A stretch of DNA of 64,000 nucleotides from Candidatus Phytoplasma mali (lineage in GTDB: Bacteria > Bacillota_I > Bacilli_A > Acholeplasmatales > Acholeplasmataceae). Shown here piece after piece: positions 8,055 to 17,320 of this stretch. The stretch lies in the NCBI RefSeq assembly GCF_000026205.1, contig NC_011047.1:1-64000 (forward strand), read 5' to 3'. Under the pieces are notes generated by a model. It was given only the letters and a program-made list of their open reading frames with translations, did no database searches and was not told where the DNA came from. The stretch's first letter is position 1, and every line of letters begins with the position of its first letter. Made by a program: the position numbers and the translations under genes.

Positions 8055-8828
8055 TCATTTCGAGAGCCATCCAGAGAGGATCCATTTAAATATTTTTTTT
8101 ATTAATATTTTTAATATTTTTTTGATTGATTTTGGTTTTGGATTTTTTTCTTTTAATTTTTCATAATACCTTATACTAATCGGAAAATAATTATGAGAAT
8201 TAATCGTTTTATTAAAATCATTTTCTAAAAAACGGAAAACCCCTAATAATTGAAATAATTTTACATAGTAACACCAAAAACTGGCGTACAATTCACAAAC
8301 ATAATATATTATCAATATACAAAACATAATAACTAAAAAATAAATTAATATATGCATAATTTGATTATAAATCGAGGTTTTATATATAGAAGGATCACGA
8401 AGAAAAACTGGAATTAACCATATTATAATTGTAACTAAAACAGTCCAAAATTTTAATTGAGATAATTTTCTTAAAAAATAATTTTTTCCCCAAGGTAATT
8501 CTGTACCATATGTATCTAATTTATAAAATTTGTTCCCTCTCCCTTTGCTAGGAACATCTGGCAACGATTCATAAAAATCAATATTATTTAAGGTTTTGGC
8601 TTTATTAGGATCTTTATAAATAAATATTGTTCCTCGTATTATTTTAAAACAAATATAAGAATATACTCCTATTAGTATAAAGCATGAAATAAAAATAAAA
8701 ATCCCAAATATTATTTTGTTTTTCATAAAATCAACATGACTGCTTTTTAATTCTAGTAAAGTAATAAACAACATCGAACTTAAAATTAAAAAAGCGATGA
8801 TATCTTTAATTATTTGTTTGTATTGAAT
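8055..8828 (-). CDS. Four-helix membrane protein, copy 1, apparently with an ATT start
   Basis: An unknown protein with hydrophobic segments close to the N-terminus, around the Asn-Lys-Ile-Ile-Phe-Gly stretch, in the middle and before Tyr-Val-Cys-Glu. The paralogue at 39204-39908 starts ATGATGCAACGTAAACAA right after GGAGG. Here the matching place reads ATTATTCAATACAAACAA after the same GGAGG (8837-8841), so both ATGs have become ATT. Either ATT at 8828 is used, or translation begins at an internal ATG at 8774 without a ribosome-binding site, losing the first helix. The C-terminus is about 30 residues longer than in the paralogue. It follows a broken secreted-protein gene (8879-9956), the same pairing as at 39-40 kb. 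Confidence 0.6.
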   Translation of the reverse strand: MQYKQIIKDIIAFLILSSMLFITLLELKSSHVDFMKNKIIFGIFIFISCFILIGVYSYICFKIIRGTIFIYKDPNKAKTLNNIDFYESLPDVPSKGRGNKFYKLDTYGTELPWGKNYFLRKLSQLKFWTVLVTIIIWLIPVFLRDPSIYKTSIYNQIMHILIYFLVIMFCILIIYYVCELYASFWCYYVKLFQLLGVFRFLENDFNKTINSHNYFPISIRYYEKLKEKNPKPKSIKKILKILIKKIFKWILSGWLSK

Positions 8829-8836
8829 AATAATAA

Positions 8837-8841
8837 CCTCC
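8837..8841 (-). promoter_or_regulatory. Strong ribosome-binding site before an ATT codon
   Basis: GGAGG on the minus strand, 5-8 bases before two ATT codons (8831-8829 and 8828-8826). The paralogous locus has the same GGAGG before ATGATG at 39908. This site decides the probable start of the 8055-8828 gene. Confidence 0.55.
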
Positions 8842-8878
8842 CTTCTTTATATATTTTTTATAATTCAAAAATATTTTT

Positions 8879-9956
8879 TTAAAATAAGAAACGGAAACCT
8901 TTAGTAAGAGTGTCATAAACACCGTAACCAATATCTTGAACTGTATTAACGGTTGCACCAACACCTTTAATGACTGAAACGGTGCCTCTACCAATATTAT
9001 CTGCGAAATCTAAAGGATCTTTTACTTTTTTATAATTATCTTGATTAAAAAGGTTTTTACCTACCTCTTTAAAAACGTTAACTGGATAATTATTTGCTTT
9101 ATTTATAGTTTTACTAAATTCAAAAAATCCTCTGGCTAAATCACGAGCTACTGGAACATCGTCCACGAAATCGGTCACATTCATTATAACATCTTCAAAA
9201 TTGCTAATATATGAACTGGCAATTTCTAAAGCGGCAGGATTATTTTTTTCGAAAATATCAACTACTAAATCTGCTAATTTTTCACTTACAACCCCAGCAG
9301 CACCAGTAATTAAAAAATTACCGAAAGATAACTTATTAATAGTTTTTTTAGATACTTTTTCAGCAATCTTTTTCATAATTTTTTCAATAGTTATTTTTTT
9401 GTTTTTAATATTTTTAACACTTGGCACTTTATCTGACGCTTTATCTATTATAGCGGAAGCAAATTTTACTGCAAGATTACCTTTAGCATGTCTTGCTTTT
9501 GAAATATCATGATGTTGTAATACATTCACATCTTCTCTTATTTTCCAAAAACAATACATATGGGGTGAACCATTACCTAACCATCTTAAATCCACAAAAT
9601 CATAATTGCGATCTCTTTTATTTCTAGTACCACCATCAAAATAAACAGCTAGAATGTCTTCTTCATCCTTAATAGACCAATAAATAGACCCTTCTTTTGT
9701 AGCATTATATGATGAAATATTGCTGACAGAACCATTAAAATTAGGATTAATATGGGTTTTAATCTAATTTAGAACTGTATTTTCATCAGCATCAGATTCT
9801 AACATGACGTGAATAATTTCTGTTTGTCTAATAGTTCTTTCGGAAAATTCATTCTCACGCAACCCAAAAATTTGATTATTAAAAACCAATAATAAAAAAA
9901 TAGTGATTCATAAAATAATTTTTTGAAAAAAAAGCAAATTTATTTTTTAACATCAT
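8879..9956 (-). pseudogene. Broken gene for a secreted YFDGG-domain protein
   Basis: An ATG at 9956 or 9953 opens a Phe/Tyr-rich signal-like segment that ends at TAA near 9880. The body is in another frame, beginning Gly-Leu-Arg-Glu-Asn-Glu-Phe near 9865, so a frameshift lies at about 9885-9908. A TAG at 9766-9764 interrupts the body a second time. Downstream is the domain Leu-Ala-Val-Tyr-Phe-Asp-Gly-Gly, also found in the protein at 46028-46666. The remaining 240 residues, open from a GTG at 9595, are Val/Asp/Lys-rich with an Ala/Gly-rich middle and end in Gly-Phe-Arg-Phe-Leu-Phe. A shorter relic lies at 39964-40245. The function is unknown. Confidence 0.6.
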
Positions 9957-10159
9957 ATAATGAATATAAAACCTCAAATTATTTTTTTATATTTCATAAA
10001 ACTATGTAAATAATTAAAATAAAATTTAATAAATAATATAATTTAGATAGTAAATTCCTTCTTAATTGTTTGATAGTTTAAAATTATATGATATAATTCC
10101 AATTTAAAAGTTATCCATTTTTTGTGTTCATTTTTTGGTTCCTTGTTATCATTTGTGAG

Positions 10160-10380
10160 AGAAAAATAGAACCGTTAGAAGTACCAAAAGAAAAAATTAT
10201 TTATTAAATTTAACTATATGATAAACAAAAAAAATATTTTGTCAAATTTTTTAAAAATAATTTAGTTTTAATAAAAATTTGAAAAAATATTTTTTTTTAG
10301 TTATTATTCAATTAAATTTAATAAACAATTTTTTTTATTTATTTTTGTGTTTTTTAGTAGTTCCATTTTTTTGGTCCACT
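10160..10380. repeat. Two IS-end-like repeat copies facing each other
   Basis: The left half (10160-10270) matches the family in plus orientation. The right half (10240-10380) matches in minus orientation and ends with GTGGACC read on the minus strand. Together they form an imperfect palindrome of about 220 bp. This would result if an insertion sequence lost its whole interior and left its two ends abutting. Confidence 0.5.
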
Positions 10381-10500
10381 GCAATATGTTAATAATAATA
10401 TTGTCTCGATATCTGTTAATTTTTCATTATCTTGATATTTATTTAAAATTTTTTGAATATCTTCGAAATGTTTTTGTAAATTATACAATCTTTGATAAAT

Positions 10501-10547
10501 AAATAAGATTAATAACATCAATTTTATCAAAGTTATTAATCTTATTT
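10501..10547. repeat. Perfect 16-bp inverted repeat
   Basis: AAATAAGATTAATAAC at 10501-10516 is the exact reverse complement of 10532-10547, with a 15-base loop. There is no T-run beyond normal AT content. It lies in a gene-poor stretch (9957-10622) between a pseudogene and the Bax-inhibitor-like gene, inside a doubtful 69-codon frame. Confidence 0.5.
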
Positions 10548-10622
10548 CCTCAAGTAATATCAAAAAATCAAAAATTATCTATTATTTAAAATATCCGTTA
10601 AATTTTTTTAAAGTTCCAAATA

Positions 10623-11426
10623 TTATTTGCGTTCTCTAAATAGTCCTGCATAATACATTAATTCTAAAATACGAATAAAAATATAAATAAGGGTGATTTG
10701 AAAACCTAAAGCCACTTGCCATTCGTATTCTTTGGAAATATTCTGTTGAATAATTTGTTCGGCATATTTAAAATCCATCGCTAAACTCAAAGTACCGATT
10801 ATAATAGCAAAAATAGAAACGAATGCACCTAAAAATGGGTTCATTTGCTTAATACTATAACCACTGTAAACCCTAGAAAAAAGGATTATTAAGTCGAATA
10901 GAACAATCATAAACATCGATATCATAATAAAAATAACAAACTTTTTAGTAACTTTAATAATATTATTGTAAAAAGCTAAATTCATTAATATAAAAAGAAT
11001 TGAAACACTTAGAAGATCGATAGCTACCAACATTAAAACATTATCATAAACGATATTTAATAAACAAAATAAAACACCAAAAAACATGCCTTCAAAAATA
11101 GAATATGTCATCGCTACATATTTAACCATTTGAACAGGCAAAAACCTAGAACCTATAATTAATATAAAAGAAATGATTGGTAAAACAAACAAAATTAAAA
11201 TAATAGAAACTTTACGATCATTTAACGCAGTTATTTTAGCAGGTTGCACAGTTAAACCACCATTAAAAAGAAAAAAAGTAATGATAGTTGTTGCAATAGT
11301 AACTAATAAAAGCGTGATAGTTTTTAAAGCAATACTTTTTCTCGAAACATTATTTTTAGATATGGAAATACTTTTTTTTGTATTAACACTATTTAAAACA
11401 TCATTTAAAATTATGTTTTTATTCAT
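10623..11426 (-). CDS. Bax inhibitor-1/YccA-family membrane protein
   Basis: This 267-residue protein has seven hydrophobic segments after a polar N-terminus of about 30 residues. The C-terminal part, with Met-Asp-Phe near residue 217, a run of acidic and Gln residues, Glu-Trp-Gln-Val-Ala-Leu-Gly, then a last helix ending in Arg-Ile-Leu-Glu-Leu, fits the bacterial BI-1-like branch. BI-1 proteins are pH-sensitive calcium leak channels in the systems studied; a role against host cell death is only speculation here. Its own promoter is likely, since about 490 bp of noncoding DNA follows and no partner is nearby. Confidence 0.75.
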   Translation of the reverse strand: MNKNIILNDVLNSVNTKKSISISKNNVSRKSIALKTITLLLVTIATTIITFFLFNGGLTVQPAKITALNDRKVSIILILFVLPIISFILIIGSRFLPVQMVKYVAMTYSIFEGMFFGVLFCLLNIVYDNVLMLVAIDLLSVSILFILMNLAFYNNIIKVTKKFVIFIMISMFMIVLFDLIILFSRVYSGYSIKQMNPFLGAFVSIFAIIIGTLSLAMDFKYAEQIIQQNISKEYEWQVALGFQITLIYIFIRILELMYYAGLFRERK

Positions 11427-11454
11427 TTTAAAACTCCTTTTAAAATTATTTTTT
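11427..11454 (-). promoter_or_regulatory. Ribosome-binding region of the BI-1-like gene
   Basis: AAAAGGAGTTTTAAA on the minus strand directly precedes the ATG at 11426. This confirms that start over any internal one. Confidence 0.6.
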
Positions 11455-11917
11455 ATGATTTATTAAGATTAAATTTTTTTTAATTTTTAAAATTATATTA
11501 TTTGATTTTTTAGTTTATATTTATTTATAAAAATTATATATATTATACATAAAAAAATTAAATTTTAATTTAGATAATATTAATATAAGAATTATTTTTT
11601 TGATTTTGGCTAAAAAAATATAAATATATAAAATAAACAATATAATAAGATTATTTATTTAAAACAATATCTTTTTTAATCCTCCTATTTTTTATGTTTA
11701 ATTTAATTATATTTTTGATGATACATCATTATATCTGATATCTAATCAATTTGTGTTGTTATTACTATTAAATCATTTTTATTGAAATAATAAAAAATAT
11801 AATTATTACTATAATTATAACAATTTATTAATAAATTGTTAATTTGTTTGATTTAAATATTAAACAATATAATTGCTTTATTTTTAAAAAAATTAAAAAT
11901 TAATATTTTTTTTAAAT
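11455..11917. other. Gene-free stretch with a perfect palindrome
   Basis: AT-rich with no supportable gene. AACAATTTATTAATAAATTG plus TT at 11819-11840 is a perfect 22-bp palindrome about 80 bp past the end of the 11918-12655 gene; it has no T-run. A lone AGGAGG on the minus strand near 11683 precedes only a stop-ridden frame and may be the start of a dead gene. Confidence 0.45.
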
Positions 11918-12655
11918 TTATTTATCACTATTGATAATTTTTTTAATAAATTTATATACAAATATTATAAAATTTAAAAATAAAATAATACCAATGAAAA
12001 ATTTCACTAAAGTTAGTTTATCACTGAATAAATCTTGAAATTTTTTCAATACTTGATTCAATATCGTATCATTAGTAGTTTTATCTCTCATATTTTCAAT
12101 GGGTTGTTCATTAAATGTTGAAGTATGTTGTTGATCATTTCCATAAATTAAATATTGAAGTTCATTAAATACCTCTCGACCATAATCATTAATCATTTTT
12201 TTTCTAAAATCATTTTCATTATTTATAGAAATATTATAAGGATATTTTTCTTTTATTATTTTTTGATTTTCCTGATTATTTCTTTGACTACTAACAATAC
12301 TAACTGTTTTTAACGTTGAACCTTCCCATAAAACTTCACTTGGTTTTGTTAAATAATATAATTCTAATTCATTATTAGGTTGTTTAAATTTAATTATCAA
12401 AATTGGTTTTCTTATATTATCTCCTTTTAAAAAAACTTGCAGAAAAATACTAGTAGGTTTAAATTCATGAAATTTTTTCGTTTCCAAATATTTCAAAGGT
12501 TTAGAAAAAATTAACTCTTTATCATCTGTTAAATCAGTATATTTTAAATCGATTAATTTAAGTTCTTCTTGAGCTTTAATAAATTGATTAAAAACCAATA
12601 TTAACGCTAAAAATATCAATAAAAAAAACTTAACAAATAATTTAACTCGGATCAT
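11918..12655 (-). CDS. Surface protein anchored at both ends, unknown function
   Basis: A 245-residue protein with an N-terminal hydrophobic signal or anchor (7-27, ending near Phe-Ile-Lys-Ala-Gln), a hydrophilic middle of about 180 residues, and a C-terminal membrane helix (about 213-236) followed by Lys-Lys. The middle should face outward. The same plan is seen in the 29863-30672 gene. A remnant of the same C-terminal helix lies just upstream at 12765-12870. It follows the AAA+ ATPase gene on the same strand with a gap of about 220 bp, so the two may be functionally linked. Confidence 0.7.
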   Translation of the reverse strand: MIRVKLFVKFFLLIFLALILVFNQFIKAQEELKLIDLKYTDLTDDKELIFSKPLKYLETKKFHEFKPTSIFLQVFLKGDNIRKPILIIKFKQPNNELELYYLTKPSEVLWEGSTLKTVSIVSSQRNNQENQKIIKEKYPYNISINNENDFRKKMINDYGREVFNELQYLIYGNDQQHTSTFNEQPIENMRDKTTNDTILNQVLKKFQDLFSDKLTLVKFFIGIILFLNFIIFVYKFIKKIINSDK

Positions 12656-12764
12656 TTAACATATCTTTTCCCTTTCTAAAACAAAAAAAATTTAATATTA
12701 ATCATAGAAAAAAATATTTTAAAACTACTCAATAAAAACTTTTTTATAATGATTTATAAAACAT

Positions 12765-12870
12765 TTAAATTAATTTATAAATAATTAATGTCAAAATCAT
12801 AAAAATAGTCAGACCTAATAAAAATTTCACTAAAATTTGATAATCACCAAAAAAATCAGAAAACTTAAAA
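12765..12870 (-). pseudogene. Remnant of a C-terminal membrane anchor
   Basis: Reading leftward, an open frame gives about 33 residues with Phe-Ser-Asp-Phe, Leu-Val-Lys-Phe-Leu-Leu-Gly and a hydrophobic helix, stopping at TAA 12767-12765. It parallels the end of the 245-residue protein encoded next (Phe-Ser-Asp-Lys, Leu-Val-Lys-Phe-Phe-Ile-Gly). It is probably the tail of a deleted second copy. Confidence 0.45.
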
Positions 12871-12874
12871 TTAA

Positions 12875-14149
12875 TTAAGTTTTGCTCGAATTTTCAATTT
12901 TATCTAAAATTGCGGTATCTTTAGAAACTACCATTGAATAAGCAGTTTTTAAATCTGATATTTGAATTTTATCGCGTAATTTTGGTTTTCTATAATTTTC
13001 TGAAATTTTAGGGTCAACAATTTTACGATTTTTAGCAAAAATATTGACAGCTGTTTTTAAAATATTTTCTAAAGTACGATTTGATTTTAAAAAACTATTT
13101 TCACCTTGATAATCATCTAAAGCCACATTAATTACTTTGAATAAATAATTTTTCGCTTCATCACTATAAGGATTTTTACGACGATTAATCATAAATTTTA
13201 AGAATTCCTCACGTTCTTTACGCTCAAATGGTTTTACTTCAATGTTATAAGTGAAACGTGATTTAATTGCTTCTTCTAATTGGTCAATATGATTTGTGGC
13301 CCCAATTACGAAAACTGGTTTATTAGGATTATTATCAATTGAAGTCATTTCAGTTTTAAAAGCATTCACAACATTAGCAACTTCAGCATTAGCTTCAAGA
13401 TTGTTAATATTAACGAAAATGGTTTCACATTCATCTAAGAAAATGATGGCACCACCTTTTTGTTCAGCTAATTCACGAGCTTTATCAAATAAATCTTTTA
13501 CCATTTGTGTAGCAATTCCGCGATATTTTTGGGAGAACATTGAACTTGGAACTTCGAAAAAAGGTAATTTAATTTCTTTAGCTACAGCTCTGGCTAAGGT
13601 AGTTTTACCTGTACCAGGACAACCATAGAGTAAAATTCCTAAAGGCGGCTCAACATCACCAATATTTTCATAATTAGTTTTATTACGCATATAATCAATA
13701 AAACCATCAACTGCCACTTTTTCTTCTTTAAAACCGATTAATTTATCAAATGGTAAAAATTTAGTGGTATCTGCGGGTTGAAATTGTAATCTATCTTCTT
13801 CATTTGATTCTTCTGGAGAATTGGGTGGATTACTTTTTACATTTTTTGAATTTGAATTAATTTTTTCACTGGAATTAGTTTCTAACTTTTCATTCGAATG
13901 GAAGCCGGAGTGTTCAGTATTTATTTTTGATAATTTTTCTTCTATCGAAACAATTCTCTGATCAAATTTTTTCGATTCCTTGGACATCATGGTCATATAA
14001 ACCCAAATTATAATTAACAATAAAAATAAAACTAATAAAAATAATTTCATTACAATTAATTTTGAAGATTTTAAAACGGTTGGTGAATTTGATTTATTAA
14101 ATTCTTTTTCAAATTCTAAATTATTTTTTTCAATTGACATTGATTTCAA
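12875..14149 (-). CDS. Membrane-anchored AAA+ ATPase without protease domain
   Basis: This 424-residue protein has a polar N-terminus, one membrane segment (31-54), a short coiled coil (55-80), a Ser/Asn-rich linker, then a single AAA+ module. It shows Walker A GCPGTGKT (176-183), an aromatic pore loop Lys-Tyr-Arg-Gly (208-211), Walker B IIFLDE (235-240), sensor-1 Asn286 and a finger-like Arg298. There is no M41 domain and no HEXXH. A single helix with a basic flank before it predicts the N-terminus inside and the ATPase outside, that is, in host cytoplasm. The residues needed for ATP hydrolysis and for gripping substrate are present. An AAGGAA site precedes the ATG. Confidence 0.85.
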   Translation of the reverse strand: MKSMSIEKNNLEFEKEFNKSNSPTVLKSSKLIVMKLFLLVLFLLLIIIWVYMTMMSKESKKFDQRIVSIEEKLSKINTEHSGFHSNEKLETNSSEKINSNSKNVKSNPPNSPEESNEEDRLQFQPADTTKFLPFDKLIGFKEEKVAVDGFIDYMRNKTNYENIGDVEPPLGILLYGCPGTGKTTLARAVAKEIKLPFFEVPSSMFSQKYRGIATQMVKDLFDKARELAEQKGGAIIFLDECETIFVNINNLEANAEVANVVNAFKTEMTSIDNNPNKPVFVIGATNHIDQLEEAIKSRFTYNIEVKPFERKEREEFLKFMINRRKNPYSDEAKNYLFKVINVALDDYQGENSFLKSNRTLENILKTAVNIFAKNRKIVDPKISENYRKPKLRDKIQISDLKTAYSMVVSKDTAILDKIENSSKT

Positions 14150-14454
14150 TTCCTTTTTTTACTAATTATTTATTTAACATTTTTATTATTTTGGATTATC
14201 TTTAGAATTTTTTAAAATCTAAAATTTTTTTAAAAATTAAATAATTTAACTTATTATTTCACCATTTTGGCAATTTTTTTTAATTTCAAAAATATTTATT
14301 GTTAGAAAGTTATTAATAATATGAATTTTTTTATTTTATGATTAATAATGATTTTATTTTTTTAATATTTAATTTTAAATATACAAATTATGTATATAAT
14401 ATTATTAAGATACTTAAATTTAAATAAAAAAAACATTAAAAGAAAGAATATTTT
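14150..14454. other. Divergent intergenic region between the AAA+ and 136-residue genes
   Basis: This region holds the leaders of two divergently transcribed genes. A TATAAT box at 14395-14400 is about 55 bp before the plus-strand ATG, with only a weak -35. AAAGAAAG at about 14440 is the ribosome-binding site of the plus gene. Confidence 0.4.
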
Positions 14455-14865
14455 ATGCATAATTTAAAATTAAATATTAAAACATTAATTATTTTAATTA
14501 TTAATTTAGTTTTGATATTTTTAGTAAGTTGTAATATTATTAAAGCTCAATCAGATAGTAAGCATTTTTTAAATTTAGAAGAAAAACCAAATAAAGAATT
14601 ATTAGAATCAAAAATATTATCCCAAAAAGAAAAAAAAAGTTTAACATTAAAAAGAGATATAAAACAAAATGAATATGAATTAAAAAAAGATCAAGGAAAT
14701 AGATTTTTTATTTTACAAAAAAGACGAGAAGGTAATTTTTTTCATCGAACAATTTATTTTTTCAAAGGTTTATATGAATTTATGCGAGAGGATTGGAAAA
14801 GTAGTTTTTTCGGTATATCAACTATCGTAATTATTTTTTTAATCATCATATTTATTTTGAGTTAA
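14455..14865 (+). CDS. Small protein with N- and C-terminal membrane segments, unknown function
   Basis: A 136-residue protein with a basic start, a hydrophobic segment (9-27) ending in Val-Ser-Cys-Asn, a Lys/Glu-rich hydrophilic middle (33-90) likely to be helical, and a C-terminal helix (117-136) that runs to the last residue. Ser-Cys after the first segment loosely resembles a lipobox but lacks the usual Leu at -3. It is the only plus-strand gene in its neighbourhood. Confidence 0.6.
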   Translation: MHNLKLNIKTLIILIINLVLIFLVSCNIIKAQSDSKHFLNLEEKPNKELLESKILSQKEKKSLTLKRDIKQNEYELKKDQGNRFFILQKRREGNFFHRTIYFFKGLYEFMREDWKSSFFGISTIVIIFLIIIFILS

Positions 14866-15670
14866 TTTTGATAATTTAATAAATGTTTATAAAAACGTTT
14901 GATTCTATATAATCAATAATTTTAAGTTCCAAGAATACATTAAATTTTATTCTGTTGAAAACATTCACATTAAAAAATCAAAATATTTATTTAATATTAG
15001 CTAGAAAAATGAGACCATTAAAAAACACCAAATCAAATAAAAAATTGTTGATTAAATTTCACTTCATAATAACTAAAAAAATTATTTTATTAAAACTAAA
15101 TTAATTAATTTTTAAGAAAATTATTTTTTTTCAAAATTATTTAAATTTAATTTTGATGGGTAATTAAATCAGAAAAAAATTAAAAAATTTTTTAAAAAAC
15201 TAAAATCTAATGCTAAATATCCTTAATTAACTTGAAAAATTTTTTTATATTAATCTCTTTTACCTCTACTATTATATATAATATATATAATAGTAATTTT
15301 TTTTTATTTACGATTAAATAGAGGGTATTTTTTGCAACTCTCACCTTTATTATTGATTAATTTTTACAATACCCAGTTTTGAAGTTTAAAAGTTGAGAGA
15401 ATATGATAATTTCAATATTTTTGGAGGGGTAGAAAATGATTATCATGATGAATAAATTTAGTAATAATGATAATAATTTCTTTTTGAGATAAATGTTGAT
15501 TAATTATTTTTCAATTACCTCCTAAAAAATTTCACCATGATGTTCATATTCTGTTTCGAAATAGTTTTAAGGAAATAACTAGGTAGAAAATTTTACTTTT
15601 TGATAACAAAAACTATATGGTTACTAAGATATAATAAATTAATATTTGATATTGGCAAAAATTAATATAA
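14866..15670. other. Gene-free stretch with repeats
   Basis: About 800 bp. It contains an IS-end-like repeat (15008-15110), a near-perfect AT palindrome at about 15268-15294, GGGTATT and AATACCC arms around 15330-15376, and an 18-codon frame (15436-15492) that follows a good GGAGG. That frame could be the head of a dead gene. No intact gene is supported. Confidence 0.5.
15008..15110 (+). repeat. Dispersed IS-end-like repeat, degenerate copy
   Basis: It contains GAGACCATTAAAAAACACCA, then AAAAATTGTTGATTAAATTT and AATAACTAAAAAAATTATTT, matching the copy at 7891-8015 with scattered changes. It marks a further relic of the same element. Confidence 0.5.
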
Positions 15671-17320
15671 TTATCTATTTAAAATAACTTCAATAGGTTT
15701 TTTTCGAGCGAAATTATAAATAGGATAAAAAATACTAATAAATACAATTAAAAAAGTACTTACAACAATATTTAAAAATGCAATGCCTAAATGTAAATAA
15801 AAAATAATGTTTTCTCTAAATGAAATCAAGTCATCCTTCATTTTACCGATGATTGATATTAATTCTGAGGGTAATTTTTGTATAATACTTACTTGTTCGC
15901 AGTTTTCTAACCTTACAACATAAAAATTAATCATTTTTTTTACTACATCTTCAATCAAAATATTTCTAAAAGGAATGAAATAAAAAAACAAAATCGCAAA
16001 AATAGATATTAAACTAGCAATAACAAAACCTTCACTAAAAAAAATCTTAAACACATCTCTACTTCTAGCGCCTAAAGCTCTTAAAATTCCAATTTCTTTT
16101 TTTTTAAATTGAATACTTTGTTTTACAAATCGACCAACAGTAAAAAAAACAGTTATAAAAACAATTAAATTTAAATATAACATATTTTTTGTGCCATTAC
16201 TTATCGTTGTTTCAGCAAATTGCAAAAAAAATTGAATCGACTTATCTAAAAAATCTATTTTTTTTAATGATTCTTGTAAGGATAATTGTTGTGCATGAGT
16301 TTGTAGATTTTTTAATGATTTCACACCAAAAAACGCAGCATTCGTAAAAATTTGGCAATATAACATCAACGCAGATATTAATAAAAAAAATATTAAAGCA
16401 ATTTTTTTTTCTTTAAAATAACTCATGCCCATTTTAAAAGCTAATTTAAGGGGTAAATAACTACCAATTTTAATCATTTCTCGATGTTCGTGGGTATTAT
16501 CATTCGCCACTTGATTAGTCGCTATAAAAGAAGCTTTAAAGTCATTTTGGTTTTGGTTTTGCATTTGAAGCAAAATTTCTGGGGTAATTTTTTGTCCAAT
16601 TTTGAAACTTTTCGGATTAAAACCCTGTTGAGGAGATGGAGAAACATTATTTTTTGATAAGTCTGATAACACTTTTCCATCTTGTAATTCAATAACCCTT
16701 TGACCATAACGATAAGCACTTTCCGCATCATGACTAACAATAATCACTAACTTATCCGCAGATAATTTTTTAAAAATTTCTAAAACCTGTTTGCCTGTTT
16801 TAGAATCTAGATTGCCGGTGGGTTCATCGGCTAAAATAATGGAAGGATTTTTAATAATAGAACGCGCAATAGCGATTCTTTGTTTTTGACCGCCAGAAAG
16901 TTGATTAACTTTTCTCAATTCAAAACCATCTAAATCAAAATCTTTTAATAATTTCTTAATCATAACTGGATCAGCTTTTTTACCTTGTAAATGTAAAGGT
17001 AAAGCTAAATTTTGCATAACATTCAGATCTTCAATTAAATTAAAATCTTGAAAAACAAAACCGACACTACCATTACGATAATTATCAAAATCACTTTGTT
17101 TAAAATTAACAGTTGAATTGCCATTGATTAATATATCGCCATGATCAAAAAAATCTAAACCACCTAATAAATTTAATAAAGTAGTTTTACCCGAACCAGA
17201 TTTACCTAACATAAAAATTAATCCTTTATCAGGTAAATTTAAAGATATTTTTTTTAACACATTAACCGGCATTTGAGATTTATTAGCAAAATTTTTAGTT
17301 AAATTGACTATTTGAATCAT
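15671..17320 (-). CDS. MacB-like ABC protein: ATPase fused to an FtsX-type permease
   Basis: This 549-residue protein has an N-terminal LolD/MacB-type ATPase: Walker A GKSGSGKTT (39-47), LSGGQ (141-145), Walker B ILADEP followed by Thr-Gly-Asn-Leu-Asp, and a switch His in Val-Ser-His-Asp. The C-terminal half has an N-terminal membrane helix, a short outer domain and three helices with the FtsX signature Lys-Lys-Glu-Ile-Gly-Ile-Leu-Arg-Ala-Leu-Gly-Ala. The ATPase precedes the permease as in MacB, but the outer domain is much smaller. It may export peptides or lipids; the substrate is unknown. GTAAGAGAAAATA precedes the ATG, a weak ribosome-binding site. Confidence 0.85.
   Translation of the reverse strand: MIQIVNLTKNFANKSQMPVNVLKKISLNLPDKGLIFMLGKSGSGKTTLLNLLGGLDFFDHGDILINGNSTVNFKQSDFDNYRNGSVGFVFQDFNLIEDLNVMQNLALPLHLQGKKADPVMIKKLLKDFDLDGFELRKVNQLSGGQKQRIAIARSIIKNPSIILADEPTGNLDSKTGKQVLEIFKKLSADKLVIIVSHDAESAYRYGQRVIELQDGKVLSDLSKNNVSPSPQQGFNPKSFKIGQKITPEILLQMQNQNQNDFKASFIATNQVANDNTHEHREMIKIGSYLPLKLAFKMGMSYFKEKKIALIFFLLISALMLYCQIFTNAAFFGVKSLKNLQTHAQQLSLQESLKKIDFLDKSIQFFLQFAETTISNGTKNMLYLNLIVFITVFFTVGRFVKQSIQFKKKEIGILRALGARSRDVFKIFFSEGFVIASLISIFAILFFYFIPFRNILIEDVVKKMINFYVVRLENCEQVSIIQKLPSELISIIGKMKDDLISFRENIIFYLHLGIAFLNIVVSTFLIVFISIFYPIYNFARKKPIEVILNR

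Noticed and set aside
10354-10563. 69-codon frame on the minus strand
   Set aside because: Its sequence is made of an IS-end-like repeat and a perfect inverted repeat, and it has no convincing ribosome-binding site or domain.
13296-13628. Open frame of 110 codons on the plus strand
   Set aside because: It lies antisense to the Walker A and B region of the AAA+ ATPase gene and shows no independent family pattern.
15436-15492. 18-codon frame after a good GGAGG
   Set aside because: Too short to support as a gene and no structured leader or downstream gene on the plus strand; more likely the head of a lost gene.
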